This document shows, one piece after another, positions 48,913-57,635 of a stretch of 64,000 bases of DNA (position 1 is the stretch's first letter; each line of letters starts with the position of its first letter). Position numbers and translations under genes: made by a program. The DNA is taken from positions 124,001-188,000 of the forward strand of contig NZ_NKJI01000005.1 in NCBI RefSeq assembly GCF_002277815.1, written 5' to 3'. Origin of the DNA: Pseudomonas sp. ERMR1:02 (lineage in GTDB: Bacteria; Pseudomonadota; Gammaproteobacteria; Pseudomonadales; Pseudomonadaceae). The notes beneath the pieces were generated by a model. The model saw nothing but the letters and a program-made list of their open reading frames with translations, was not told the origin of the DNA and did not search any database.

Positions 48913-49469
48913 AAAAATCCTTTTATTTTATAGGCGATATTTTCCCTGCGCCCTATATCCGGCGCAAGACTCAAACTTGTTGGCTTTTAAGGTTTACATT
49001 CTCAGGTTTCGATCTTCACCGAATTAAATCCCAGTGCGGAGATCGATACGAATAGATTTCTGGCATCTATAAGATGCTGCAGTGCGGAGAAAATAGGTAC
49101 GGGAGTCCCAACTATAAAGTGCTAGTGGGGTCCGCATTACGATGGGCAAATCAGGGGAGAACGGCGTATGCAGAGAGGCATGGCGGAGCATTGGATTCAT
49201 TCCATGAAAATAACGTGTCCTTGATTCAAATCATATAGTCGCACAGTTGTAACTGTCAATGTTGAAGCCATGCTAGGGGTGTTTGATATTATGTTCATTC
49301 TCAGTTTGGTTTTAAGGGAAGGCAAAGCCCGGACCTTGTAAAAAGCTAATACTTTCACGTGTGTAGGGGGAGGCGACCATTTCAAACGGTAGTAAAATAT
49401 AATGAACGATAGAGTTGCCGTGCAAATTCCAGAATATCTACGGTGAATATCTGAATCGGTCAAAGGCTG
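48913..49469. promoter_or_regulatory. AT-rich region upstream of the biosynthetic operon
   Basis: About 560 bases without a credible gene. It must contain the operon promoter. On the minus strand CCTATAAAATAAAAGGA just before the start includes a possible -10 (TATAAA) and the ribosome site. I could not pair it with a clear -35 box or find an operator palindrome. A low-quality minus-strand frame at 49197-49463 lacks coding character. Confidence 0.35.
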
Positions 49470-49787
49470 ACACGGCGTGCGATCGTTACGAGCTAACTGC
49501 TTGCGCGGTTGGTACGCGAGGGATTCCTTGTGCCCGACGGGCGCTCACGCGGCATGATTTATCACCTGCCGGGTGAGCAACTGCCTACGCCGGAGCAAGT
49601 GTTCGCAGGTCCGCTACAGAGCTCCGAACATAACGCCGGCAGCTCCGAACATAAGGTCGAGCTGGATATGCAGCGAAACGTTGATGGCTGCTTGTTGAGC
49701 GATCATATTGACGCGCCGCTGATCGACGCTTTGGACAGGCTTGATGCAGGGTTTCGAGAAAAGCTCGAAATACGCATGATGCGTTGA
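49470..49787 (+). pseudogene. Remnant of an ATP-binding/AlbA-type transcription regulator, C-terminal part
   Basis: A fragment of winged-helix type (LLARLVREGFLVPDGRSRG, then YHLPGEQLPTPEQVF) with the SSEHNAGSSEHK linker often seen in AlbA-type ATP-binding regulators. The frame has a TAA at 49494-49496 and no upstream start, so the N-terminal ATP-binding and AlbA domains are missing. A TTG at 49509 could start a 92-residue product. It lies between the biosynthetic operon and tRNA-Thr and looks like debris of a past rearrangement. Confidence 0.55.
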
Positions 49788-49833
49788 AGTAGTTTTGTAC
49801 CCTTAAAGCAACGTCTATCGGAACGCCAAAACG

Positions 49834-49860
49834 AAAAAACCCGCCAGAAGGCGGGTTTTT
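49834..49860. terminator. Bidirectional intrinsic terminator next to tRNA-Thr
   Basis: AAAAAACCCGCC pairs with GGCGGGTTTTT around AGAA. It lies 44 bases beyond the 3' end of tRNA-Thr and ends that minus-strand transcript. Confidence 0.88.
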
Positions 49861-49903
49861 CGGGGGTTTCAGAGATTTTGAAAGCCTTCTCTGGAACCTT
49901 GTA

Positions 49904-49979
<76 letters not shown>

Positions 49980-50395
49980 GTGTTGGGCGACGATTATAGC
50001 GATTGGATTGGTTCTGTAAACCCCTGAATTCTGACTATTTTTGCGTGGGGCTTTGCCAGGGATCAATAGTGCTTGTCGGTCGTGTCTTTTCGCGCTTTTC
50101 AGGCAATTTCCATTAAGGATCACGTGGCGCTGAATACTCGCATTTTCTGTTCTAACAGCCCTTTGGTTCTGCGGTTATGTCCTTTCGAGCGAACGCTTAT
50201 GCACAACAAGATTCGTGGCGCACGCGTTATATGACGAATTTGTGGATCCGTTCTCATTGGCACGCAAATCACTGTTTTTCTGGTTTTTTATTCGAGTGTA
50301 CGAAAACTGAACAGTATCGTTTCACCTCTGAAACAGCTGTAAATATCGGATCCACGATTTTTTCATCAACAGAGTTATCCACAGGCTGTGATGCT
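49980..50395. other. Gene-free region between tRNA-Thr and the methyltransferase gene
   Basis: About 415 bases, AT-rich, probably holding the tRNA promoter on its left side. I see no convincing gene, REP unit or terminator. A plus-strand open frame across 50177-50548 overlaps the methyltransferase end and has poor codon use. Confidence 0.5.
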
Positions 50396-51625
50396 TTAAG
50401 GGCGTTCCGCCAGCATCAGGAAATTGCGCGGTGTGAGTGGGGTTTCACAGAAAGTGCCGAGACGAACCGTATAGCCCTGCTCAAGCAGGAAAAGGGCTCG
50501 GTCAAGGACCAGCCAAAGCTCCAATGGGCGTCGGAAAAGTCCGCGTAGCAACTCCAGATTGCGTACTTGCGCCAATCGCTGCCAGCCGGCGGCTTCCAGC
50601 GCTGGCCAGTCCTGCGGGCTGATTGTGGATAACTCTTTGAGCCCGGCCAAATGATGGCAGTAATCGGAGAAGGGCTTGTCCAGCCAGGTGCTGGGCAGGG
50701 AGGGGGTCGGCAAGTATTCGTCAACGCCACGCAGCTGCCGTTGCAGCAGGTCGAAGGCCAGGCGCCGGGCCATGGAGGTATCACGCTGGCGTCGGACGCG
50801 AGCGCCAGCGGTGACGGTTTCGCTCATCGGTAGCGCGAGATCATCGAGGGATAGATGTAGGTCCGAGGCCTTGGCGGCCGACGAAATCGGCGAGTACTGA
50901 GAAAGACTGATCCGGTTGTAGCAGCAAGGGGCGATGGCGAGTTGCTTGCAACCTGCCGCACTGGCGAGCTGAATCAGGCGCACATGCAGATCGCCGCAGG
51001 CGTGTAGCGCGACAGGCGTGTACTCGGCATTCAATAAAGAAGCCGCGTTGGCCGCGAGTACATCCTGTTCAACATGCAGCGCATGCAGTTGATGACGCTG
51101 GCTGAGGGCCTGGCCGCTGGCAACCAGCGCCGGGTCAAATTCCAGGCAAGTCAGTTGTTGGCCGGTTTGCAGCAGTCGACGCCCCAAGTGCCCTTTTCCC
51201 GAGCACCAATCCAGCCAGTGCTTCGGCGCATCGGCAAACTGCAATCGACTGGTGAAGGCTTCGATCTGCTGCCACTTGCGCCCCGGCACATCGACATTCA
51301 GTCGATGACCGGCCGCTTCCAGCGAATGTGCGGGTAATTCATCCACAGCACTCAGTGCTAAGGACATCGCCGCCAATGAAGCAAAAGGCTCCGGCGCATC
51401 TAATAGGGCGGGTTGGTTGTGAGCGTTTTCCGCGTCCTGAAGCGACCGTCCGCGTAGCCAGGCGGCCAACTCGGGGTAGGAGGTTTCCCAAGGGAGTTGC
51501 AGATGAGTAAAAGGCCGTGGTTTCCACAGTGCCTGATGCTTTGTCAGAAAAGCATCCAGCGCGGTGAAGCGGGCGAGTAGTTTCTCGCCCGTCAACACCT
51601 GGGAATCAACGCCCTTGGCAGGCAT
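50396..51625 (-). CDS. SAM-dependent methyltransferase (Methyltransf_32-like), last gene of ABC operon
   Basis: I start at ATG 51625 (409 residues); the frame is open farther upstream inside the permease gene. The SAM site is LDWCSGKGHLGRRLL near residue 145, with LTCLEFDPALV as the next acidic strand. HACGDLHVRLIQLA and IAPCCYN are the core of the large PF13679-like family. The substrate may be RNA, protein or a small molecule; I cannot tell. It overlaps the permease gene by 20 bases, so it is co-transcribed with the amino-acid transporter. Confidence 0.8.
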   Translation of the reverse strand: MPAKGVDSQVLTGEKLLARFTALDAFLTKHQALWKPRPFTHLQLPWETSYPELAAWLRGRSLQDAENAHNQPALLDAPEPFASLAAMSLALSAVDELPAHSLEAAGHRLNVDVPGRKWQQIEAFTSRLQFADAPKHWLDWCSGKGHLGRRLLQTGQQLTCLEFDPALVASGQALSQRHQLHALHVEQDVLAANAASLLNAEYTPVALHACGDLHVRLIQLASAAGCKQLAIAPCCYNRISLSQYSPISSAAKASDLHLSLDDLALPMSETVTAGARVRRQRDTSMARRLAFDLLQRQLRGVDEYLPTPSLPSTWLDKPFSDYCHHLAGLKELSTISPQDWPALEAAGWQRLAQVRNLELLRGLFRRPLELWLVLDRALFLLEQGYTVRLGTFCETPLTPRNFLMLAERP

Positions 51626-52295
51626 CGACGCGCAACCAGCGCTCCAGCAGCTTGAAGCCGCGCACCAGCACATAGGCCATCAGCAGGTAGAACATGCCGG
51701 CGGCGAAGAAGATCTCTACCGGCAGGTAAGTCCTGGCAATGATGGTGCGCGCCATGCCGGTCAACTCCAGCAGGGTCACGGTGCTGGCCAGAGCGCTGGC
51801 CTTGAGCATCAGGATCACTTCGTTGCTGTAGGCCGGCAAGCCGATCCGCGCCGCCCGTGGCAGCATGATGTAGATCAGCGCCTTGGCTTTGGACATGCCC
51901 AGGGCTCGTGCCGCTTCGATTTCGCCCGGTGGGATCGCCTGAATGGCGCCGCGCAGGATTTCAGCGATATAGGCCGCGGTGTGCAGGGTCATGGTGGCCG
52001 TGGCGCACCAGAACGGATCGCGCAGGTACGGCCACATCGAGCTGTTACGAATGACGTCGAACTGCGCCAGGCCGTAGTAAACGAGGAACAGTTGAACCAG
52101 CAACGGCGTACCACGGAAAAAGAAGATGTAGCCGTAGGGAAATGCCCGCACCCACCACAGGCGCGATGAGCGCGCGATGCCCAGCGGAATGGCCAGCAGC
52201 AAACCGGCGATCACGGCGATGGCTACCAGCTCCAGGGTCAGGGTTGCGCCCTGAGCCAGTTTCGGCAGCCACTTGATGATGATTTCCCAGTTCAT
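51606..52295 (-). CDS. Polar amino-acid ABC transporter permease (HisM-like)
   Basis: Start ATG 52295 with GAGGAG upstream gives 229 residues and a canonical first helix (ATLTLELVAIAVIAGLLLAI). Five transmembrane segments and the EAARALGMSKAKAL coupling motif (EAA loop) mark the permease domain of the HisMQ type. It overlaps the other permease by 4 bases (ATGA). A longer frame to 52577 is a shadow of the upstream gene. Confidence 0.93.
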   Translation of the reverse strand: MNWEIIIKWLPKLAQGATLTLELVAIAVIAGLLLAIPLGIARSSRLWWVRAFPYGYIFFFRGTPLLVQLFLVYYGLAQFDVIRNSSMWPYLRDPFWCATATMTLHTAAYIAEILRGAIQAIPPGEIEAARALGMSKAKALIYIMLPRAARIGLPAYSNEVILMLKASALASTVTLLELTGMARTIIARTYLPVEIFFAAGMFYLLMAYVLVRGFKLLERWLRVDACQGR

Positions 52296-52987
52296 TGAGT
52301 GCTCCTCGCGAAGCCGCGAGCGGCGCGTTTTTCCAGGAAGTGCATGCCGGTCATGGCCAGAATCGTCAGGCTCAGGTACATGAACGCAGCGACCATATAG
52401 AAGGTGAACGGTTGCTTGGACACGGTCACGCCGATTTGCGCGTGACGCATGATTTCTTCCAGACCGATCACCGACACCAGCGCGGTGTCTTTCATCAGGA
52501 TCATGAACAGGTTGCCCAGGCCGGGCAGGGCGATACGCCACATCTGCGGCATGATCAACTTGGTGAAGATGCGCCATTTCGACAGGCCCAGCGCCACGCC
52601 GGCCTCACGATGGCCCTTGGGAATGGCCAGGATTGCGCCACGAAACACTTCCGTGGCGTAGGCGCCGAAGCACAGGCCCAGCGCAATCACACCAGCGGCG
52701 AAGGCGTTGAGTTCCAGATCGGGATTGCCGAAGAACTCGCCCAGGGCGCGCATCAGATTGACCGTACCGAAGTAGATCAGCAGCACCCAGAGCAATTCCG
52801 GGATGCCGCGAACCAGGGTCGAATAAGTACCGCCAAGCCATTGCAGCGGCTTGTACGGGGAAGTCTTGGCCAATGCGCCGAGCAGACCGAGCACCAGTCC
52901 CAGGCACAGGGCCGAGAGCGCCAGTTTCACAGTCATCAGCGCGCCAGCGGCGAGCGCCGGGCCGAATCCGTAGAGGTCGATAATCAT
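52292..52987 (-). CDS. Polar amino-acid ABC transporter permease (HisQ-like)
   Basis: A 231-residue permease: FGPALAAGALMTVKLALSAL opening, five membrane segments, and the coupling loop HREAGVALGLSKWRIFTKLI. It pairs with the HisM-like subunit in an inner-membrane heterodimer. It lies 78 bases after the binding-protein gene. Confidence 0.94.
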   Translation of the reverse strand: MIIDLYGFGPALAAGALMTVKLALSALCLGLVLGLLGALAKTSPYKPLQWLGGTYSTLVRGIPELLWVLLIYFGTVNLMRALGEFFGNPDLELNAFAAGVIALGLCFGAYATEVFRGAILAIPKGHREAGVALGLSKWRIFTKLIMPQMWRIALPGLGNLFMILMKDTALVSVIGLEEIMRHAQIGVTVSKQPFTFYMVAAFMYLSLTILAMTGMHFLEKRAARGFARSTQ

Positions 52988-53065
52988 GGATTTCTTTTCA
53001 AATCGCGGCAGGCAAGGCCGGGGACCGGCACCGTCAAAAGGCGGCGCCGGTCCGGCAGGTCAGTA

Positions 53066-53812
53066 TCAATAGATGCTGAACGGGAAGTACTTGTCGTTGA
53101 TCTTCTTGTAGGTGCCGTCAGCGACGATTTCTTTCAGTGCGATGTTCAGCTTCTCGCGGATCGGGTCGTTTTTACGCACAGCGATACCGATCTTGTCGCT
53201 TTCTTCCACCGGGTCGCCCTTGAATTCGTAAGAACGGCCGGCGTCGCTTTTCAGCCACTCGTAGTTGACGTATTTGTCCGCCAGGATGCCGTCCAGGCGA
53301 CCGGAGGTCAGGTCGAGGTAGGCGTTTTCCTGGGTGTCATAGAGTTTGACTTCAACGCCATCCATGTTGTCTTCCATCCAGGTGCCGGCGAGGGTCGCAC
53401 GTTGTGCGCCGATCACTTTGCCTTGCAGGGAAGCCTTGTCGGTTTTGAAGTCTTTGTCTTTCGGTGCGATGAATTGCAGCTTGTTGGAGTAGTACGGGTC
53501 AGTGAAGTCCACCGCTTGCTTGCGCTCGTCGGTGATCGACATCGAAGAGATCAGGAAGTCGAATTTCTTGGCGTTCAGGGCCGGGATGATGCCGTCCCAG
53601 TCGGAGGTGACTACAGTGCACTCGACTTTCATCTTGGCGCACAGGGCGTCGCCGATTTCCTTGTCGAAGCCGACGACATTGCCACTGGCATCTTTGTTGT
53701 TGAATGGCGGGTAAGCCGCTTCGATGCCCATCTTCAGGGTTTCAGCCATGGCACCGGCGCTGAAGGCCAGGGTGACGGCGGCAGCCAGGAAGACCTTTTT
53801 GTAGTTCTGCAT
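53066..53812 (-). CDS. Amino-acid ABC transporter substrate-binding protein (ArgT/HisJ-like)
   Basis: ATG 53812 gives a 248-residue periplasmic protein with signal peptide MQNYKKVFLAAAVTLAFSAGAMA. The mature part has the LAO/HisJ-type pattern (GIEAAYPPFNNKDASGNVVG, FDKEIGDALC, DFLISSMSITDERK, VDFTDPYYSNKL). It would bind a basic amino acid such as arginine, ornithine, lysine or histidine. An upstream ATG at 53878 lacks signal-peptide structure. Gene order ATPase, binding protein, permease, permease resembles PA5152-PA5155 of P. aeruginosa. Confidence 0.94.
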   Translation of the reverse strand: MQNYKKVFLAAAVTLAFSAGAMAETLKMGIEAAYPPFNNKDASGNVVGFDKEIGDALCAKMKVECTVVTSDWDGIIPALNAKKFDFLISSMSITDERKQAVDFTDPYYSNKLQFIAPKDKDFKTDKASLQGKVIGAQRATLAGTWMEDNMDGVEVKLYDTQENAYLDLTSGRLDGILADKYVNYEWLKSDAGRSYEFKGDPVEESDKIGIAVRKNDPIREKLNIALKEIVADGTYKKINDKYFPFSIY

Positions 53813-53825
53813 GCGGGTAGCTCCG

Positions 53826-54599
53826 TTAGCGGTTGCTGGACATGAATTGTTTGCAGCGTGCCGAAAGCGGGTTTTCAAACACCTGCTGTGGCGATCCTTG
53901 CTCTTCTACCAGGCCCTGGTGGAGGAACACTACTTCGCTGGAGACCTGACGGGCGAAGCCCATTTCATGGGTGACCAGCAGCATGGTGCGGCCTTCTTCG
54001 GCCAGTGCGCGGATGACATTAAGTACTTCCTGGACCATTTCCGGGTCAAGCGCGGAGGTGGGCTCGTCGAACAGGATGACCTTGGGCTGCATGGCCAGGG
54101 TGCGGGCAATTGCCGCGCGTTGTTGCTGTCCGCCGGACAATTGCGCGGGGTAGGCGTGGCGCTTGTCGGCGATGCCGACCTTGGCCAGCAAGGCTTCGGC
54201 AACTTCAATGGCTTCGGCCTTGCTCTGGCCGAGCACGCGGCGCGGGGCCTCGATGATGTTGTCGAGCACGCTCATGTGCGGCCACAGGTTAAAGTTTTGA
54301 AACACAAAACCGATTTCGCTGCGCAGGCGATTGATCTGCTTGCCGTCGGCAGCGACCAGTTCGCCGTTCTTGGCGGCTTTTAGCTTGAGTTCTTCACCGG
54401 CCACCAGGATCTGGCCTTGGTGCGGGTTTTCCAGCAGGTTGATACAGCGCAGGAATGTGGACTTGCCGGAGCCGGAGGAACCCAGAATCGAGATCACATC
54501 GCCATCGCGGGCGGTCAGCGAGATGCCTTTGAGCACCTCCAGCGAACCGTAGCGTTTGTGCAAGTTGCGGATTTCAAGCGCGGGCGTGGCCTCAGCCAT
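53826..54599 (-). CDS. Amino-acid ABC transporter ATP-binding protein (HisP-like)
   Basis: A 257-residue ATPase with Walker A GSSGSGKST, signature LSGGQQQRAAIARTLAM, Walker B VILFDEPTSALD and the switch His in LLVTHEMGFAR. The D-loop is complete. It is the first gene in the operon, transcribed away from the gabP-type gene, and ends 13 bases before the binding-protein gene. Confidence 0.95.
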   Translation of the reverse strand: MAEATPALEIRNLHKRYGSLEVLKGISLTARDGDVISILGSSGSGKSTFLRCINLLENPHQGQILVAGEELKLKAAKNGELVAADGKQINRLRSEIGFVFQNFNLWPHMSVLDNIIEAPRRVLGQSKAEAIEVAEALLAKVGIADKRHAYPAQLSGGQQQRAAIARTLAMQPKVILFDEPTSALDPEMVQEVLNVIRALAEEGRTMLLVTHEMGFARQVSSEVVFLHQGLVEEQGSPQQVFENPLSARCKQFMSSNR

Positions 54600-55151
54600 G
54601 TGCGTTCCTCATATATGTATCGCTCCTGCTGTTGGTTGCCTTCCTGGCGAGGCGGCCAACCTAGCATAGCGTTTCAGTGGCAGCCAACAGCGCTCCAGAC
54701 GGTAAACGGGTGGCGTATGGCAGGTTGTCGCATCGGCACAGCAGACTGTCGCCCCGTCAACAACCGAACAGCCGTTTGAAGCATGCTTCAAAGTAGAAAG
54801 CGGGTCTGCTGTCGCAAAAAAGGGCGCGATGTTGCCAGCTTTGACGGGGGGTGGGAAGCGCTAACCGGCCAAACGTACTTTTATTGTGCGTTACGTATTT
54901 TTGGGGTGTGTTTCCGGTGCGGTGTTTCGTTCATTAAGTGGGTCGCAGGGTAACGTTCTGGCAAAGTGCTATTACTATCAATGACTTGCAATGACTGTCG
55001 GGTCAGGGCGAAGTCGCCGGCCTAGACGGTTTCGAAACATTTTGGCGCAATTATTGCGTGCAGATTCCGGAACGCCCCGTTGGTTTCTTTTTACAGAAGA
55101 GAAATTCAAACGGGATGCATGCATTCGCTTTTCCTTACAAAGGTAGTTTCA
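54600..55151. promoter_or_regulatory. Divergent intergenic region between the ABC operon and the permease gene
   Basis: About 550 bases without a gene. It must serve promoters in both directions. The right end holds a candidate sigma-54 site (55042-55057); elsewhere I see no strong hairpin or box. Confidence 0.55.
55042..55057 (+). promoter_or_regulatory. Candidate sigma-54 promoter for the GabP-type permease
   Basis: TTGGCGCAATTATTGC has GG and GC separated by exactly 10 bases and fits TTGGCAC-N5-TTGC at most positions; the fifth base of the -24 box and the base after GC differ. It lies 95 bases upstream of the start, a reasonable distance. NtrC-type activation of an amino-acid permease would make sense. 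Confidence 0.45.
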
Positions 55152-56543
55152 ATGAGCAATACCCAAAGCTCTAACGGCCTCGAACAGGGGCTCAAACCGC
55201 GTCATGTGACCATGCTGTCGATTGCCGGTGTTATCGGCGCCGGCCTGTTCGTAGGCTCGGGCCACGCTATCGCTGCTGCTGGTCCGGCCGTGCTGTTGGC
55301 CTACGCCGCCGCCGGCATGCTGGTGGTCCTGGTGATGCGCATGCTTGGTGAAATGGCTGTCGCCTCGCCAGACACAGGCTCTTTTTCGACATACGCCGAT
55401 CGCGCGATCGGTCACTGGGCTGGTTTCACCATCGGGTGGTTGTACTGGTGGTTCTGGGTGCTGGTTATCCCGTTGGAGGCCAACGCCGCCGCAACCATCC
55501 TGCATGCCTGGTTCCCAGGCGTGGGCATCTGGGCCTTCGCCTTGGTCATCACGATGCTGCTGACCATTACCAACCTGTTCAGCGTGAAGAACTACGGTGA
55601 ATTCGAGTTCTGGTTCGCCCTGGTTAAAGTGCTGGCGATCATCGGCTTCATTGTTCTCGGCGTCATGGCAATTTTCGGTTTCCTGCCGGGCAGCCAGGTC
55701 AGCGGCGTTTCCCACCTGTTCGACACTCAAGGCTTCCTGCCAAACGGCATGGGCGCGGTGTTGGGTGCCATTCTGACCACCATGTTCTCCTTCATGGGCA
55801 CCGAGATCGTGACCATCGCGGCCGCGGAATCGAAGAACCCTGGCCAGCAAATCTCCAAGGCCACCAACTCCGTGATCTGGCGGATTGGTTTGTTCTACCT
55901 CGTATCGATCTTCATCGTCGTGGCCCTGGTGCCATGGAACGACCCGGTATTGGCCAGCCTTGGTTCTTATCAGACCGTGCTTGAGCGCATGGGCATCCCG
56001 AACGCCAAGATGATCGTCGACATCGTGGTTCTGGTCGCTGTGACCAGCTGCCTGAACTCGGCGCTCTACACGTCGTCGCGCATGCTGTTTTCCCTGGGCA
56101 AGCGCGGTGATGCACCGGCCATGTCCACCCGCACCAACAAGAGTGGCACGCCATACTGGGCGGTGATGTTGTCCACTGGCGCAGCGTTCCTGGCAACATT
56201 CGCCAACTACGTGGCCCCGGCTGCGGTGTTCGAATTCCTGCTGGCCAGCTCCGGCGCTATCGCGTTGCTCGTGTACCTGGTGATTGCGATCTCGCAACTG
56301 CGCATGCGCAAACAGCGTATGGCTCGCGGCGAGAAAATCGTTTTCAGCATGTGGCTGTTCCCGGGCCTGACCTACGCGGTGATCATTTTCATCGTCGCGG
56401 CCCTGACCATCATGCTGTTCCAGGACGCCCATCGCGTGGAAATCCTGGCGACCGGCCTGCTCAGCGCTCTGGTGGTTGCCACCGGTTTGCTGGTTGCTCG
56501 CCGTCGTCGCAACGAGCAGGGAGTTGCGGCAGTCGCGCGCTGA
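55152..56543 (+). CDS. gabP: Amino-acid/GABA permease
   Basis: ATG 55152 gives 463 residues of the APC superfamily with 12 transmembrane segments. The opening GLKPRHVTMLSIAGVIGAGLF is the conserved first helix of the amino-acid transporter family, and GTEIVTIAAAESKNPGQQI and SCLNSALYTSSRMLFSLGKRGDAP are family landmarks. The overall look is GabP (gamma-aminobutyrate permease), but related permeases for other amino acids cannot be excluded. A candidate sigma-54 promoter precedes it and a terminator follows. Confidence 0.85.
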   Translation: MSNTQSSNGLEQGLKPRHVTMLSIAGVIGAGLFVGSGHAIAAAGPAVLLAYAAAGMLVVLVMRMLGEMAVASPDTGSFSTYADRAIGHWAGFTIGWLYWWFWVLVIPLEANAAATILHAWFPGVGIWAFALVITMLLTITNLFSVKNYGEFEFWFALVKVLAIIGFIVLGVMAIFGFLPGSQVSGVSHLFDTQGFLPNGMGAVLGAILTTMFSFMGTEIVTIAAAESKNPGQQISKATNSVIWRIGLFYLVSIFIVVALVPWNDPVLASLGSYQTVLERMGIPNAKMIVDIVVLVAVTSCLNSALYTSSRMLFSLGKRGDAPAMSTRTNKSGTPYWAVMLSTGAAFLATFANYVAPAAVFEFLLASSGAIALLVYLVIAISQLRMRKQRMARGEKIVFSMWLFPGLTYAVIIFIVAALTIMLFQDAHRVEILATGLLSALVVATGLLVARRRRNEQGVAAVAR

Positions 56544-56573
56544 GTCTTCTGGCTCAAGGTAGATTGTTGATGT

Positions 56574-56614
56574 AAAAAACGGCCGCTGTCAGTGATGACA
56601 GGCGGCCGTTTTTG
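56574..56614. terminator. Intrinsic terminator after the permease gene
   Basis: AAAAAACGGCCGC pairs with GGCGGCCGTTTTT, with an inner TGTCA/TGACA stem and a GTGA loop, then a T-rich tail. Confidence 0.85.
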
Positions 56615-56663
56615 TTTTCAGGGGTAGGACTCGATTTAGTAGTAGATAACCCAATCTTCTACT

Positions 56664-57176
56664 TTAGAGAGGCTCGCGCTCCTGATCGTTGGGCTGTTCA
56701 CGGTTGGCCATGAAGTCGGCGCTGGCAGTTCCAATATCGTCCGGCGCATCCAGCGACTGGCTGTAGACGTCCAGTGCGTCGCCGAAATCGGTGATGAATT
56801 GCGGCTCGGACAGCCACGCCTGAGCGGCGTCGCGGTCCATGCCATCAGCCCACATGCGGTAGTCGATCAGCATGTCGGCGGCCAGGTGGGTGGCGGCCAT
56901 GCCTTCATCGTCGGCGTTTTCCATGTCCAGCAGTTCTGGATGGTCAATGATGATAAAGGCGAGGTTCGTCAGCAGCACGGAGAGCATTTCGCTGCGGCTA
57001 ATGGCTTCCGCATCACGCATTTTGCTGAACATCGCCAGGGTGTATTCCGGGATCGGCTCGCCGATTTCGCCCAGGTCATCGTCCAGGGCGACGGGTTTTC
57101 TGCCGTGGATATTGATTTGCTTGGCTTTGAGCTTGGCGCGTTTGGCGCGTTTCTGTTGCTTATTCAGGGATGCCAT
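56664..57176 (-). CDS. Unknown protein with basic N-terminus, paralogue of the next gene upstream
   Basis: A 170-residue protein with a Lys/Arg-rich start (MASLNKQQKRAKRAKLKAKQ) and an acidic remainder with Trp-containing helices (LIDYRMWADGMDRDAAQAWL). It shares this layout, the first 20 residues and the central motif with the product of 57195-57599, and is separated from it by only 18 bases. I do not recognise the family. The N-terminus suggests nucleic-acid or ribosome contact, which is inference. Confidence 0.72.
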   Translation of the reverse strand: MASLNKQQKRAKRAKLKAKQINIHGRKPVALDDDLGEIGEPIPEYTLAMFSKMRDAEAISRSEMLSVLLTNLAFIIIDHPELLDMENADDEGMAATHLAADMLIDYRMWADGMDRDAAQAWLSEPQFITDFGDALDVYSQSLDAPDDIGTASADFMANREQPNDQEREPL

Positions 57177-57194
57177 GGGAACTCAGTTCGGTTT

Positions 57195-57599
57195 CTATTG
57201 GTTTTGGGCTGCGATGATTTCGGATGCGGCCACGTAGTCAGCCTGGAAGGCTGGAGATTCGATCCACGCCATCGCGCCAGCTTCGTCGGTTTCAGTGGAC
57301 CATTGGCGATATTCGATCAGCGCGCCGATGATGAAGTCTGTCGCTGTTTCTTCGCCTTCCTGCTCCAGCACCAGCGCGAGCAGGGGGTGTTCAAGAAAGG
57401 CCGCGCACATCGCTTGTTGGCTGATCTTTGCTGCATCGATCATTTCCTTGAACATGTCAGTCAGGTCCACGGACTCGAAATCGATGCGATCGTCGTTCGG
57501 GTCCAGCTCGACCGGCGCGGCGGCTCGTTGGGTGCGGTTCTGCTTGGCCTTGGCCTTGGCGCGGGAGGCGCGTTTTTGCTGCTTGTTGGCGGAGGCCAT
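57195..57599 (-). CDS. Unknown protein, tandem paralogue
   Basis: A 134-residue protein with the same basic opening (MASANKQQKRASRAKAKAKQ) and a similar acidic, helical body (ALIEYRQWSTETDEAGAMAW). It is transcribed just before the paralogue at 56664-57176, so the two arose by tandem duplication. The ATG at 57599 is the first possible. No known domain can be recognised. Confidence 0.72.
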   Translation of the reverse strand: MASANKQQKRASRAKAKAKQNRTQRAAAPVELDPNDDRIDFESVDLTDMFKEMIDAAKISQQAMCAAFLEHPLLALVLEQEGEETATDFIIGALIEYRQWSTETDEAGAMAWIESPAFQADYVAASEIIAAQNQ

Positions 57600-57635
57600 G
57601 GGCGTCGTTCCGTAATTCGTTGAAAGGGCAGTGGC

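Noticed and set aside
49197..49463. Minus-strand 88-codon frame upstream of the biosynthetic operon
   Set aside because: AT-rich composition, no ribosome site and no similarity to any family I can name.
43000..49900. An attachment-site duplicate of the tRNA-Thr 3' end
   Set aside because: I scanned for repeats of the T-arm and CCA end of the tRNA on the left side of the operon and found none, nor any integrase.
50177..50548. Plus-strand 123-codon frame between tRNA-Thr and the methyltransferase gene
   Set aside because: It overlaps the methyltransferase 3' end antisense and lacks coding character.
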